From: DATLXU01 sp035575515
GTDB taxonomy: Bacteria; Acidobacteriota; Blastocatellia; UBA7656
DNA length: 19,981 bases
Assembly (NCBI GenBank): GCA_035575515.1
Contig: DATLXU010000075.1
Location: forward strand, 1 to 19,981
Direction: 5' to 3'
Positions 7,561 to 14,426 of the stretch are shown here, piece after piece (positions within the stretch are counted from its first letter, which is position 1; every line of letters begins with the position of its first letter). The notes below the pieces were generated by a model, which did not search any database, was not told where the DNA came from, and worked only from the letters and a program-made list of their open reading frames with translations. The position numbers were made by a program, and so were the translations under genes.

Positions 7561-7974
7561 ATGAAGATCGCAATCATGCCTTTACTGCTAATCATCGTTT
7601 TGGGCTTTGTTGAAAAAGCATGCGATATGAAAGATGATACTTTGGACAAGGAGTTCACTATCAAAGCCGGCCAGACGACTTCGATTAGAAGCGAGGGCTT
7701 TGCGATTACCTTCGTTTCGGTTGCAGAAGACTCGCGCTGTCCTGAAGGCGTGGATTGCGTCTGGGTCGGCAATGCCAAAGTGGTTTTGAAATTAAGCAAA
7801 GCGAACGGCGAATCACACACGGTCGAGCTTAACACCACTTTGCAGCCCAAAGAAGTAACCTATCAGCAATATCTGGTTCGGCTCGTCAAGCTCACGCCTT
7901 ATCCAAAACAGAATAGCACAATCAAGAAAGAGGACTATGAGGCGACGTTGATGGTGAGCAAAACCTCTCGCTGA
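7561..7974 (+). CDS. Small exported protein of unknown function with DSRCP/CVWVG motif
   Basis: 137 residues from ATG 7561, supported by AAAGGA ending at 7550, 10 bases upstream. The frame is open back to a GTG at 7375, but that extension runs through the palindromic repeat and is unlikely. Residues 1-20 form a hydrophobic export signal. Cys21 follows, but EKA before it is not a good lipobox, so lipidation is doubtful. The core EDSRCPEGVDCVWVGNAKVVLKL (about residues 57-79) is shared by many unannotated exported proteins of Bacteroidota and Acidobacteriota. Its two cysteines, six residues apart, may form a disulfide. The predicted fold is beta-rich, and no catalytic motif is seen. Function unknown. 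Confidence 0.72.
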   Translation: MKIAIMPLLLIIVLGFVEKACDMKDDTLDKEFTIKAGQTTSIRSEGFAITFVSVAEDSRCPEGVDCVWVGNAKVVLKLSKANGESHTVELNTTLQPKEVTYQQYLVRLVKLTPYPKQNSTIKKEDYEATLMVSKTSR

Positions 7975-8000
7975 TGCGTGACTGTTGTGAATCATCCTGC

Positions 8001-8747
8001 TCATTGCTTGCTGCTGTCTGCCTTCTGAAATCGTTGCCTTATTGCTTCAAACAGCACTACGCCGACAGCAACCGAAACGTTGAGCGAAGTGATGCGGCCA
8101 CGCATCGGGATTGAAACGATCACGTCGCACCGCTCGCGCACGAGGCGATGAAGCCCGTGCCCTTCGCCTCCGAATACTAATGCAATCGCGCCCGTGTAAT
8201 CGTAATCGGCATAGAGCATCTCGCCTGAACTTTCAACGCCAACGACCCAGACGTTTCGCTTTTTGAGTTGTTCGATGAACGAAGCGAGATTCGTCACGCG
8301 CGCAATGGGAAGATATTCGGTCGCGCCCGCCGAAGTCTTTGCGACGACGTCTGTTACGTGCGCAGCGCGACGCTCAGGAATCACGACAGCCGAAGCGCCA
8401 GCGCATTCAGCAGTGCGGATTATAGCTCCGAGATTGTGCGGGTCTTCTACGCCGTCGAGCAGCACGAAGACGGTTTCAGGCGTGATGGCCGCGAGCAACT
8501 GCTGCTCGACGGCGTAGCTCACAGCCGAAGTGACTGCGACGACGCCTTGATGGTTGGCGTTGCCGGTCAGGCGATCAAGCGCAGCGCGCGGCTCTCGCCT
8601 GACGGGGAGTCCTGCGCGCCGCGCCGCTTCAAAGACTTCGCGCAGCCGTTCGTGCTTCGCGCCTTCCGCGATAACAATCCGCTCGATGCGCCGCCCTCCG
8701 CTGCGCAGCGCCTCAAGCACAGGCAATACTCCATAGACGATGGCCAT
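8001..8747 (-). CDS. rlmB: 23S rRNA (guanosine-2'-O-)-methyltransferase RlmB (TrmH/SpoU family)
   Basis: 248 residues, ATG at 8747-8745, with GAAGG five bases upstream on the minus strand. The N-terminal part (about 1-75) is the L30e-like substrate-binding domain with VYGVLPVLEALRSG. The C-terminal SPOUT knot has all three motifs: DPHNLGAIIRTAECAG (Asn105, Arg111), LVFGGEGHGL (Glu195) and IPMRGRITSLNVSVAVGVVLFE (Ser221, Asn223, Ser225). RlmB methylates the ribose of G2251 in the peptidyl-transferase P loop using S-adenosylmethionine. Other TrmH-family targets are possible, but the length and two-domain layout fit RlmB. The last residues (QKADSSKQ) and the stop are encoded by a heptamer-phrase array, which is odd for a housekeeping gene. 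It is transcribed toward the small exported-protein gene. Confidence 0.88.
   Translation of the reverse strand: MAIVYGVLPVLEALRSGGRRIERIVIAEGAKHERLREVFEAARRAGLPVRREPRAALDRLTGNANHQGVVAVTSAVSYAVEQQLLAAITPETVFVLLDGVEDPHNLGAIIRTAECAGASAVVIPERRAAHVTDVVAKTSAGATEYLPIARVTNLASFIEQLKKRNVWVVGVESSGEMLYADYDYTGAIALVFGGEGHGLHRLVRERCDVIVSIPMRGRITSLNVSVAVGVVLFEAIRQRFQKADSSKQ
8004..8027. repeat. Heptamer-phrase array overlapping the 3' end of rlmB
   Basis: The plus strand reads TTGCTTGCTGCTGTCTGCCT then TCTG, a run of near-7-base phrases (GCTTGCT, GCTGTCT, GCCTTCT). It shares the exact 10-mer TGCCTTCTGA with the array at 15636-15663. It encodes the last eight codons of rlmB on the minus strand. Confidence 0.45.
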
Positions 8748-8834
8748 ATGCCTTCACTTTTAATTCATTGCGGGAGCAAACTCAACCGCGCACGTCGAGG
8801 CTCGCGCGCGCAGATGCAGTATCCTTCCGTCAAC

Positions 8835-8863
8835 TGTCGAATAATGCTGGCGGTCATTCGACA
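8835..8863. promoter_or_regulatory. Inverted repeat in the divergent rlmB / PAP2 gap
   Basis: TGTCGAAT (8835-8842) and ATTCGACA (8856-8863) form a perfect 8-base inverted repeat with a 13-base spacer. After one mismatch it gains two further pairs (AA 8832-8833 with TT 8865-8866). It lies in the 236-base gap between two divergent genes, where an operator or a small hairpin is plausible. No promoter boxes could be placed with confidence, and nothing else is seen in the gap. Confidence 0.3.
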
Positions 8864-8983
8864 ATTGCGGCGAAAATCTTAGGGATAACTGGGCGATTGC
8901 GCGCTTGATTATCTGGCACGCTGCTCGCTCATTGATCGAAGCGAAGCAAGATTTTTATCCAAACTTCGGAAAGATAATCAGGC

Positions 8984-9949
8984 TTGTCGTCAAACGCATT
9001 AATCAAATATCGGATTCAAACGTGGCAGGTCGCCGTGTGCGTGAGCATATTCGTCTATCTCGCGCTCGGCGCGGCTACGCACAGCGTTAAGCTTTATCAC
9101 TGGTTCATGCTGCTCGCAGTCCCTGCGGCATTGCTTGCGGCAGAGCGTGGCCGCCGGTTCTTCGTTGATCTCGCCCCACTGTTCGCCTTCTGGTTGATTT
9201 ACGATCGGCTCAGATTGCTTCAACCGCTGCTGCTTGATCGCGTAGCCGTCCGGTTGCCTTACGCAATGGAGCGATGGCTTTTCGGCTGGGCGGCTGGCGG
9301 CGATGTCCCTGCGCACGCGGGCCGTGTGTGGCTTGCAGCGCAGGCTGGAACATTTTATGGGGCCTTCATCAGTTGGAGCTTGCAGCTTGTTTATCTCTCT
9401 CACCTGTTCGCGCTGCCCCTCTTTATGTTCTGGCTCTGGTGGCAAGGCTATCGCGATGCGCGCCTGCGCGAGCGATTCGTTCGCCACATAAGAGCATTCA
9501 CGCTGCTGAATTTTGTCGGGTTGGCCATGTATGTGCTTCTGCCCGTTGCGCCGCCGTGGTGGGTGACGCTGAACGGAATAGCCCAGCCGACCGTTGATCT
9601 AGTAACTCAAGTGAATATGTCCGCCGCAATGGAGGGAAGCATCGTGCAGGCGCTGATTCGAAACGCGGCGCAGTGGTTTGCCGCCGTGCCCTCTATGCAC
9701 GGAGCTTATCCGGTGCTGCTTGCGCTGCTCGCGTTGAAGGACCGGAGCCGCTGGATAGTTGCTGCCTTCGCGCTTTATGGCGCGGCGATGTGGACGGCAA
9801 CGGTGATGCTGAACCAGCACTACATCATTGACCTGCTTGCGGGAGCAATTCTCGCCGTTGCAGCGTGGCTCGTCGCGGGCAGTTCAATAAACGTATCGCG
9901 TGAACTCTTAGAAGAACCGAAGGCCAATCAGGCCGCAACTGGAAGTTGA
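8984..9949 (+). CDS. PAP2-superfamily (Aur1/Ipt1-like) integral membrane protein
   Basis: 321 residues from TTG 8984, with GGAAAG about 12 bases upstream; the start is uncertain and GTG 9032 is an alternative. Six or more hydrophobic segments are visible. LPVAPPWW (about 186-193), AAVPSMHGAYP (His239) and LNQHYIIDLLAG (His279, Asp283) are the phosphatase C2 and C3 motifs in the form typical of the Aur1/inositolphosphotransferase (PAP2_3) subgroup. Members dephosphorylate or transfer lipid phosphate head groups at the membrane face outside the cytosol. Yeast Aur1 makes inositol phosphorylceramide. A bacterial homologue may act on phosphatidic acid, an undecaprenyl carrier or a glycolipid, and the substrate cannot be told here. 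The first phosphatase motif (KxxxxxxRP) is not obvious, as is usual in this subgroup. Its 3' end overlaps a small opposite-strand frame. Confidence 0.78.
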   Translation: MSSNALIKYRIQTWQVAVCVSIFVYLALGAATHSVKLYHWFMLLAVPAALLAAERGRRFFVDLAPLFAFWLIYDRLRLLQPLLLDRVAVRLPYAMERWLFGWAAGGDVPAHAGRVWLAAQAGTFYGAFISWSLQLVYLSHLFALPLFMFWLWWQGYRDARLRERFVRHIRAFTLLNFVGLAMYVLLPVAPPWWVTLNGIAQPTVDLVTQVNMSAAMEGSIVQALIRNAAQWFAAVPSMHGAYPVLLALLALKDRSRWIVAAFALYGAAMWTATVMLNQHYIIDLLAGAILAVAAWLVAGSSINVSRELLEEPKANQAATGS

Positions 9950-10122
9950 TCGGTCGTCCCACCCGCTTGCTCGTCCAGCGTGTTGCGGAGGTGCTGCAAC
10001 GCCTCAAGCGCCGCAATCGCCGCCGCCTTCGCCGCAAAGTTCTCTTCATGCTCGTACATCTCCGCGAGAGCCTGCAGATACTCTACTTCGTTCTTGATTC
10101 TTTGTTTAATCGTTTTCATACC
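9928..10122 (-). CDS. Possible small helical protein
   Basis: 64 residues from ATG 10122-10120 (MKTIKQRIKNEVEYLQALAE), or about 70 from a TTG at 10140. No clear ribosome site is seen. The composition (Glu, Ala, Leu, Lys, Gln) suggests two amphipathic helices, roughly residues 2-24 and 26-50, with a polar tail. This is more protein-like than the Arg-rich frame on the opposite strand. The stop overlaps the last 22 bases of the PAP2 gene in a tail-to-tail arrangement, and its 5' end is divergent from ssb. No family is recognised. It may be real or a chance frame. Confidence 0.45.
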   Translation of the reverse strand, partial: GMKTIKQRIKNEVEYLQALAEMYEHEENFAAKAAAIAALEALQHLRNTLDEQAGGTTDQLPVAA

Positions 10123-10278
10123 CATTTCATTAGAAGCCAACCGAGACCAATCGCGATGCTTGCCATAGAATCAACGTTCGCAGCAGCAATAATCCTTGCT
10201 GCTTTGCTCGGCGGCCCTTTCTCAAACCTGAACCGGACCTGACTTCCTGAAATTAATTCTATCTATGAGAGATTTTTC

Positions 10279-10307
10279 TTGCAACTTTGTTTCATACGTG
10301 ATACATT
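10279..10307 (+). promoter_or_regulatory. Candidate sigma70-type promoter of ssb
   Basis: TTGCAA (10279-10284) and TACATT (10302-10307) are separated by 17 bases. Each box matches four of six consensus positions. The ssb ATG follows 24 bases after the -10 box, leaving a short leader. This is seen by pattern only. Confidence 0.35.
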
Positions 10308-10330
10308 CAGGCTTTGAAAGGAGAGTTCTT

Positions 10331-10786
10331 ATGGCAAGCTTCAACAAAATCATTATTGTCGGGTATTTAGGGCGCGACCCTGAGCTTCGGTACACGCCGC
10401 AGGGAACGCCCGTCTGCGATTTTTCGGTAGCTACGACCGAGCGGCGCAAGGACAAATCGGGCGAGGTGCAGGAGAGGACCACTTGGTTTCGGGTTAGCTT
10501 CTTTGGGCGTCAGGCTGAAGTCGCGAGCCAGTATCTGAGCAAGGGACGGCAGGTTTACGTCGAGGGTCAGCTATCGCAGCGCGAATGGACAGACAAGGAC
10601 GGCGCTACGCGGACGAGCCTCGAAGTGCGCGGCTCGGACATTCAATTTCTCTCACCCGCATCCGATATCGAACCTGCGCAAGCAACAGCGGCTCGCGCTT
10701 CAGTGGCAAACAACGGCGAATCGAGAAAGCCTCAACCTGCGCGGCAGAAGGCTCCGGTTGTTGATGAGGATGAGATACCGTTCTGA
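10331..10786 (+). CDS. ssb: Single-stranded DNA-binding protein
   Basis: 151 residues from ATG 10331, with a strong AAAGGAGAG ribosome site at 10317-10325. Upstream in-frame codons back to 10265 lie in the promoter region. Residues 1-105 form the OB fold: SFNKIIIVGYLGRDPELRYT, then the aromatic ssDNA-contact positions TTWFRVSFFGRQAE and GRQVYVEGQL. The flexible linker is rich in Ala, Gln and Arg, and the C-terminus ends in DEDEIPF, the acidic tip that recruits replication and repair proteins. Length and architecture are standard for a homotetrameric housekeeping SSB. It is monocistronic here, not placed beside rpsF/rpsR, and it converges with the flavin oxidoreductase gene. Confidence 0.96.
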   Translation: MASFNKIIIVGYLGRDPELRYTPQGTPVCDFSVATTERRKDKSGEVQERTTWFRVSFFGRQAEVASQYLSKGRQVYVEGQLSQREWTDKDGATRTSLEVRGSDIQFLSPASDIEPAQATAARASVANNGESRKPQPARQKAPVVDEDEIPF

Positions 10787-10822
10787 TCAGACTCTTATTT
10801 GTCCGGCGACGAGCTAAAAGGC

Positions 10823-11980
10823 TCACACAACATTCGACTCGCGCTCAATTGCGCCGCGGGCGAATCGCTCCAGAGCAAAAGGCGCGGTATCAATATCGTC
10901 GGGTTTGCTGCGCGTGATTATATCCGCAAGTATTCGGCCTGCGGCGGGCGAGTGCTGAAAGCCGTGACCGCTGAAACCAGCAATAATAAAAAATCCTTCA
11001 ACCTTTTGCGCCGGGCCGATGATCGGCATCGCGTCCGGCGTCATCTCGTAAAGCCCCGCCCAGGCATGCGCAACTGAGCTTTCTGCCAATGCAGGCAATC
11101 GCTTGACCGCTACGCGAGTTGCCTCTTCCAGAAACTCCCAACTCACGGTCGTGTTGAAACTCGATGGCTCTTGCGTATCCGACATTCCGAACAAAATGCC
11201 AGCGCCTTCGCGGTGGAAATAAAACGTCGTCTCGAAATCAATGACCATAATCCGCGACGCCGGAACGCGTGGCGGCGCAATTGCCTCAGTAATGAAGATG
11301 TGGCGGCGGTAGGGAAGCACCGGAATATCAAGCCCAACCATCTGACCGATGCTGCGGGCATAAGGCCCTGCGGCGTTGATGACCGCAGGCGTCGAAATCT
11401 GTCCGCGCGATGTTTCGACTCCAATCACGCGACCGCTTTCGACCTTAATGCCAGTCACTTCAGTCTCGCGGCAAATCTCAACGCCTGCGGCCTGCGCTGC
11501 TTTTGCAAATCCGAGAGTCACGCCGTTCGGGTCGCAGATTCCGTCGCGATTGCAAAACGTCGCGCCGATGACGCCTCCGGTTTCAAGACCTGGCGCGAGT
11601 TGCTTTGCTTCGCCGGGCGCGAGCAATTCCACATCCGCGCCAAGTCGGCGCTGCATCTCGACGTTGCGCTGGAACGCGAGCCAGTTTTCTTCTCTCGAAA
11701 CCAAAAACAGGTAGCCGTCCTGCCAGAAGTCTATTTCGTAGCCGACTTCTTCTTTGAAATTCTCAAACAGCCGGATTGATTCGATTGAGAGTCGCACGTT
11801 CGTTTCGCTCGAAAACTGATGGCGAACGCCGCCCGCGTTGCGGCCCGTCGAACCCGTTGCGAGCATCGGCTCGCGCTCGACTAATACAACATCGTTCACG
11901 CCGCGTTTTGCCAGATGATAAGCCGAGCTTGCGCCCATGCACCCGCCGCCGATTATTACAATCTCTGCCATCTTCTTCAC
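10823..11980 (-). CDS. DAO-family FAD-dependent amino-acid/imino-acid oxidoreductase (SoxB-like)
   Basis: 385 residues from GTG 11980; ATG at 11971 is an alternative that trims three residues, and the ribosome site is weak for both. The N-terminal dinucleotide fold has IVIIGGGCMGASSAYHL, followed by ATGSTGRNAGGVRHQ, the FAD-contact loop typical of the sarcosine oxidase beta-subunit/D-proline dehydrogenase group. The C-terminus has GLYEMTPDAMPIIGP and IIAGFSGHGFQHSPAAG, also diagnostic of that group. These enzymes oxidise secondary or D-amino acids (sarcosine, D-proline, hydroxyproline, glycine) to imines, passing electrons to oxygen or quinone. No alpha, gamma or delta subunit genes are present, so a single-subunit enzyme is likely. 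The nearby cyclodeaminase-fold gene could reduce its imine product, but a likely terminator separates them. Confidence 0.85.
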   Translation of the reverse strand: MKKMAEIVIIGGGCMGASSAYHLAKRGVNDVVLVEREPMLATGSTGRNAGGVRHQFSSETNVRLSIESIRLFENFKEEVGYEIDFWQDGYLFLVSREENWLAFQRNVEMQRRLGADVELLAPGEAKQLAPGLETGGVIGATFCNRDGICDPNGVTLGFAKAAQAAGVEICRETEVTGIKVESGRVIGVETSRGQISTPAVINAAGPYARSIGQMVGLDIPVLPYRRHIFITEAIAPPRVPASRIMVIDFETTFYFHREGAGILFGMSDTQEPSSFNTTVSWEFLEEATRVAVKRLPALAESSVAHAWAGLYEMTPDAMPIIGPAQKVEGFFIIAGFSGHGFQHSPAAGRILADIITRSKPDDIDTAPFALERFARGAIERESNVV

Positions 11981-12077
11981 GGCATCAGCTTACACGATTC
12001 GGCTCATTGCCGGAAATGCAGCGTTTGAAACATGCTCTTTATCGGAAAGGCCGGAAATTTGAGCTGAAAGCTACAGC

Positions 12078-12125
12078 AAAAAAACTACGAGCAATCGGGC
12101 GGGCTAAGAAAGACAAATTGCCTCG
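12078..12125 (-). terminator. Candidate intrinsic terminator after the cyclodeaminase-fold gene
   Basis: On the minus strand CGAGGCAAT (12125-12117) pairs with ATTGCTCG (12095-12088) over 8 base pairs with one bulged G and a 21-base loop. TAG and seven T (complement of A7 at 12078-12084) follow. It lies about 115 bases past the stop of the cyclodeaminase-fold gene and about 100 bases before the flavin oxidoreductase start. It would separate the two transcripts. The long loop makes this only moderately convincing. Nothing else is clear in the 259-base gap (11981-12239). Confidence 0.4.
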
Positions 12126-12239
12126 CCGGCTTTTTCTATGTGGGGCGCGTCCTCAAATCAGGCTCGCAGAGGGAGAGTTGAAAATCATCTCTCACATTTT
12201 GTTTGATTGAAGGGTGAACGATGAAGATTTAGAGCACAG

Positions 12240-13226
12240 CTAGAAATCTACTCTCAATCCAATCCGCTCCATAGTTGCTCTTTGATATGCGAGGCGCGCT
12301 GTCACGAGGTCTTCAATCGCAAGCCCGCAGGATTTGAACAGCGTGATTTCATCTTCGCTTTCGCGCCCGGCGACTTTGCCCGATACGAGATCAGCGAGAG
12401 TGCCTTTGATGTGACTCGATTCGATTGCGCCTTCTTGTAGCGGAATCAATATCTCGCCCGCTTCGCGCCCCGCCGTTCGGTTCTCGTCAATGATAACGCG
12501 AGCCCGGCGCACCGCTTCAGTATCAAGCTCGCGAGTCGTCGCAGTGAATGCGCCGACAGCATTGATGTGTGTTCCTGGCTTGATGAGGTTGCCGTCGAAA
12601 AGCGGAGCCGCCGCGGTCGTGCATGCGCAGATCAGGTTAGCATTTGACGCAGCTTCTTTCGCCGATACAACTTCGCAAGGCATTCCGTATCGTTTGTTTG
12701 ATTCATCTGCAAGCGCGCTTGCTCGCTCGGTAGTTCGAGAGCAGATGAGAATCTTCTCGACACTTGCGACTTCGATCATCGCTTCGATGTGAAAGCGAGC
12801 CTGAACCCCCGCGCCGAATACTGCCAGCCATTTCGGTCCTCGCGCCGCCATGAATTTTGTTGCAACAGCAGAAGTTGCGGCTGTGCGAATCGCTGTGATG
12901 AATCGGCCCTCCATCAGCGCGAGCGGCGCGCCCGTTTCAACATTGAGCAACAAGTAAACGGCTTGAACCACATCAAGCCCGCGCGCCGCGTTGTTCTCAA
13001 AGACGGAAACTATCTTTGTTCCTAACGCGTTCTCGCTCTTGTTTTCAGAATGCACGAGCGCGGGCATCTCAAGCATCACGCCGTTTTCGGAAGGGACATC
13101 GAGCCGCAATCTTTCAGGCACGTTTACACACTGACGAGCGAGCGCGCGAAATCCTCCTTCGACCGCTTCGATAACATCTCTCATCGTGAGCGCGGCGCGC
13201 AGGTGTCGTTCGGTGAGTATCAGCAT
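12240..13226 (-). CDS. Ornithine cyclodeaminase/mu-crystallin family protein (ketimine reductase or amino-acid dehydrogenase type)
   Basis: 328 residues, ATG at 13226-13224. Family landmarks are GTKIVSVF (Lys71), TAIRTAATSAVA (Arg114), the NAD(P) loop VFGAGVQARFH (138-142), ICSRT, and INAVGAF followed by REL. In true ornithine/lysine cyclodeaminases and in mu-crystallin, an Asp sits in the loop before R-E-L. Here the loop reads GAFTATTREL, with Thr230 at that position. A cyclodeaminase reaction is therefore less likely than NAD(P)H-dependent reduction of a cyclic or linear imine (for example pyrroline-2-carboxylate) or an alanine-dehydrogenase-like reaction. The start lies only 9 bases after the stop of the receiver-HATPase gene, so the two form an operon. 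The family is firm; the substrate is not. Confidence 0.85.
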   Translation of the reverse strand: MLILTERHLRAALTMRDVIEAVEGGFRALARQCVNVPERLRLDVPSENGVMLEMPALVHSENKSENALGTKIVSVFENNAARGLDVVQAVYLLLNVETGAPLALMEGRFITAIRTAATSAVATKFMAARGPKWLAVFGAGVQARFHIEAMIEVASVEKILICSRTTERASALADESNKRYGMPCEVVSAKEAASNANLICACTTAAAPLFDGNLIKPGTHINAVGAFTATTRELDTEAVRRARVIIDENRTAGREAGEILIPLQEGAIESSHIKGTLADLVSGKVAGRESEDEITLFKSCGLAIEDLVTARLAYQRATMERIGLRVDF

Positions 13227-13235
13227 TGCTTCGGG

Positions 13236-14087
13236 TTATTCTGACTGCTCCGATTCGTCAATGTACTTCACGAAAATCAACTCGTTGTGCTTCTTATTGT
13301 AGAGCAACTCGTCCATTACCTGAGAGGCGAGCATGATGCCGAAGCCGCCCGGACGCAGCCCCTTCTCCTGTCGCACCTGCATGTGACGAAACGGGTTATC
13401 TTCGGGATTGGCGATAGCGGCGTGCTCGATGTGTTCGAGGTCGAAGCCTTCGCCGGGGTCTTTGATTGAATAAAGCACGGCTCGCTTGAGGCGAATATAT
13501 TTGACTTCGACTCGCATTGAGGGGTCGCACTTGCCGCCGTGCTCGATTGCGTTGTTGAGCATTTCGCGGAAGACCGAGCCGATTGCTTCGCGCGTCTCCT
13601 GCGGCAGGTTGCCTTGAAGCTCCATCAGGAATTTGTAAATCGGCTCGACCGCATTGAGATCACACGGAACGCGAAGCTCTATCCAGTCGGGCTTGTCTGA
13701 TATGACTTCGATGCGGCAAGTAGCATCGCGCTTGAGCGCAGAGCTGACGGCTTCAGTCAGTTCATCTATGCCAAACGGTTTAGTCAGAAAGTCGCAGGCG
13801 CGATTGCGAAATGCGCCAATAATGGCTTCGCTGGTTTTGTACCCCGTCATCACGATTGCGCGCAGGTCTGGTCTAAGCTCACGCGCTTGCTTGAGTAATT
13901 CTATGCCGCTCATTCCCGGCATCAGCACGTCTGTGATTAAGAGATCAACCCGCTCGCTGCGCAGCACTTCAAGCGCGTCTTCGGCGCTGCCGACGTCAAT
14001 GACGCGGTATCCTTCGCCTTCGAGCGCGCGGCGAAAAACCAGACGGCTGTTGGCGTCATCCTCAGCCAGTAACAGAGTTGTTGACAT
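13236..14087 (-). CDS. Response-regulator receiver fused to an RsbW-like HATPase domain
   Basis: 283 residues, ATG at 14087-14085, with GAGGAG about four bases upstream on the minus strand. Residues 1-120 are a CheY-like receiver with acidic pair Asp10/Asp11, phospho-acceptor Asp53 (LLITDVLMPGMSG), Thr81 and Lys103 (LTKPFG). Residues 135-275 form a GHKL ATPase: the N box EMLNNAIEHGG (Glu175, Asn179), G1 box DPGEGFD (Asp210) and G2 GGFGIML (247-253). It lacks a histidine-kinase DHp helix pair. The small ATPase resembles anti-sigma kinases (RsbW/SpoIIAB) that bind or phosphorylate STAS partners. Such receiver-HATPase fusions are inferred to couple phosphorelay input to partner switching. No STAS, phosphatase, sigma factor or histidine kinase gene is in the window. 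It heads an operon with the cyclodeaminase-fold gene. Confidence 0.87.
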   Translation of the reverse strand: MSTTLLLAEDDANSRLVFRRALEGEGYRVIDVGSAEDALEVLRSERVDLLITDVLMPGMSGIELLKQARELRPDLRAIVMTGYKTSEAIIGAFRNRACDFLTKPFGIDELTEAVSSALKRDATCRIEVISDKPDWIELRVPCDLNAVEPIYKFLMELQGNLPQETREAIGSVFREMLNNAIEHGGKCDPSMRVEVKYIRLKRAVLYSIKDPGEGFDLEHIEHAAIANPEDNPFRHMQVRQEKGLRPGGFGIMLASQVMDELLYNKKHNELIFVKYIDESEQSE

Positions 14088-14227
14088 AATCTCCTCGTCA
14101 CGATTTCAGCGTCGGTGCGTTGGCTGGGCCGCGCCCTCGCTCATATCCCATTATCCTATAGGCGGGAACATTACACGAATGAAAAGCGAGTTTCAATAGC
14201 AGGGGGTCAGGAGTCGGGGGGAGGCAG

Positions 14228-14343
14228 GGAAGGATGAGGGATGAAGGATGAGGATGAAAAGAGTTATCGAACCTCCCATTTCATGTCTCAAATCTTAAAT
14301 TTGAGATTTGAAATCTTTTTCATCCTTCATTCCTCATGCTTCC
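14228..14343. repeat. Cruciform-capable heptamer-phrase element
   Basis: The 339-base gap 14088-14426 holds this element. The left arm 14228-14251 (GGAAGGATGAGGGATGAAGG then ATGA) is the reverse complement of 14320-14343 with one G-T wobble and one mismatch. The left arm carries an extra AGGATG unit. Between the arms, TCTCAAAT 14286-14293 pairs perfectly with ATTTGAGA 14299-14306 around a 5-base loop, inside an A/T-rich run of 7-base phrases (TCAAATC, TTAAATT, TGAGATT, TGAAATC). It resembles the STRR-type heptamer repeats known from cyanobacteria. Outside it, the gap shows only the ribosome sites of the two flanking genes and a G-rich stretch at 14203-14229. Confidence 0.65.
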
Positions 14344-14426
14344 GCCCTTACCCTAACTTGAATTCGAGCGCGGCAACGAATAATATCGCTGCTCGGCGAG
14401 CCGACCGCTTCAAGAGGAATTCAGGG

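Noticed and set aside
8268..8882. 204-residue plus-strand frame opposite rlmB
   Set aside because: rlmB has all three SPOUT motifs on the other strand; this frame is low in hydrophobic order, high in Arg/Ser and without motifs.
8748..8983. Possible tRNA or other structured RNA in the rlmB/PAP2 gap
   Set aside because: No T-loop GTTCGA-type sequence or cloverleaf pairing was found; only one 8-bp inverted repeat.
9946..10242. 98-residue plus-strand frame after the PAP2 gene
   Set aside because: Arg-rich first half with repeated Arg runs; the opposite-strand frame has more protein-like composition, and no ribosome site supports it.
11171..11779. 202-residue plus-strand frame opposite the flavin oxidoreductase
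   Set aside because: The minus-strand gene is clearly conserved; the overlapping frame is an Arg/Asn/His-rich by-product.
12016..12210. 64-residue very basic plus-strand frame in the gap between the two dehydrogenase-type genes
   Set aside because: No ribosome site or recognisable family, and it overlaps a good candidate terminator of the minus strand. It could be revisited if homologues are found.
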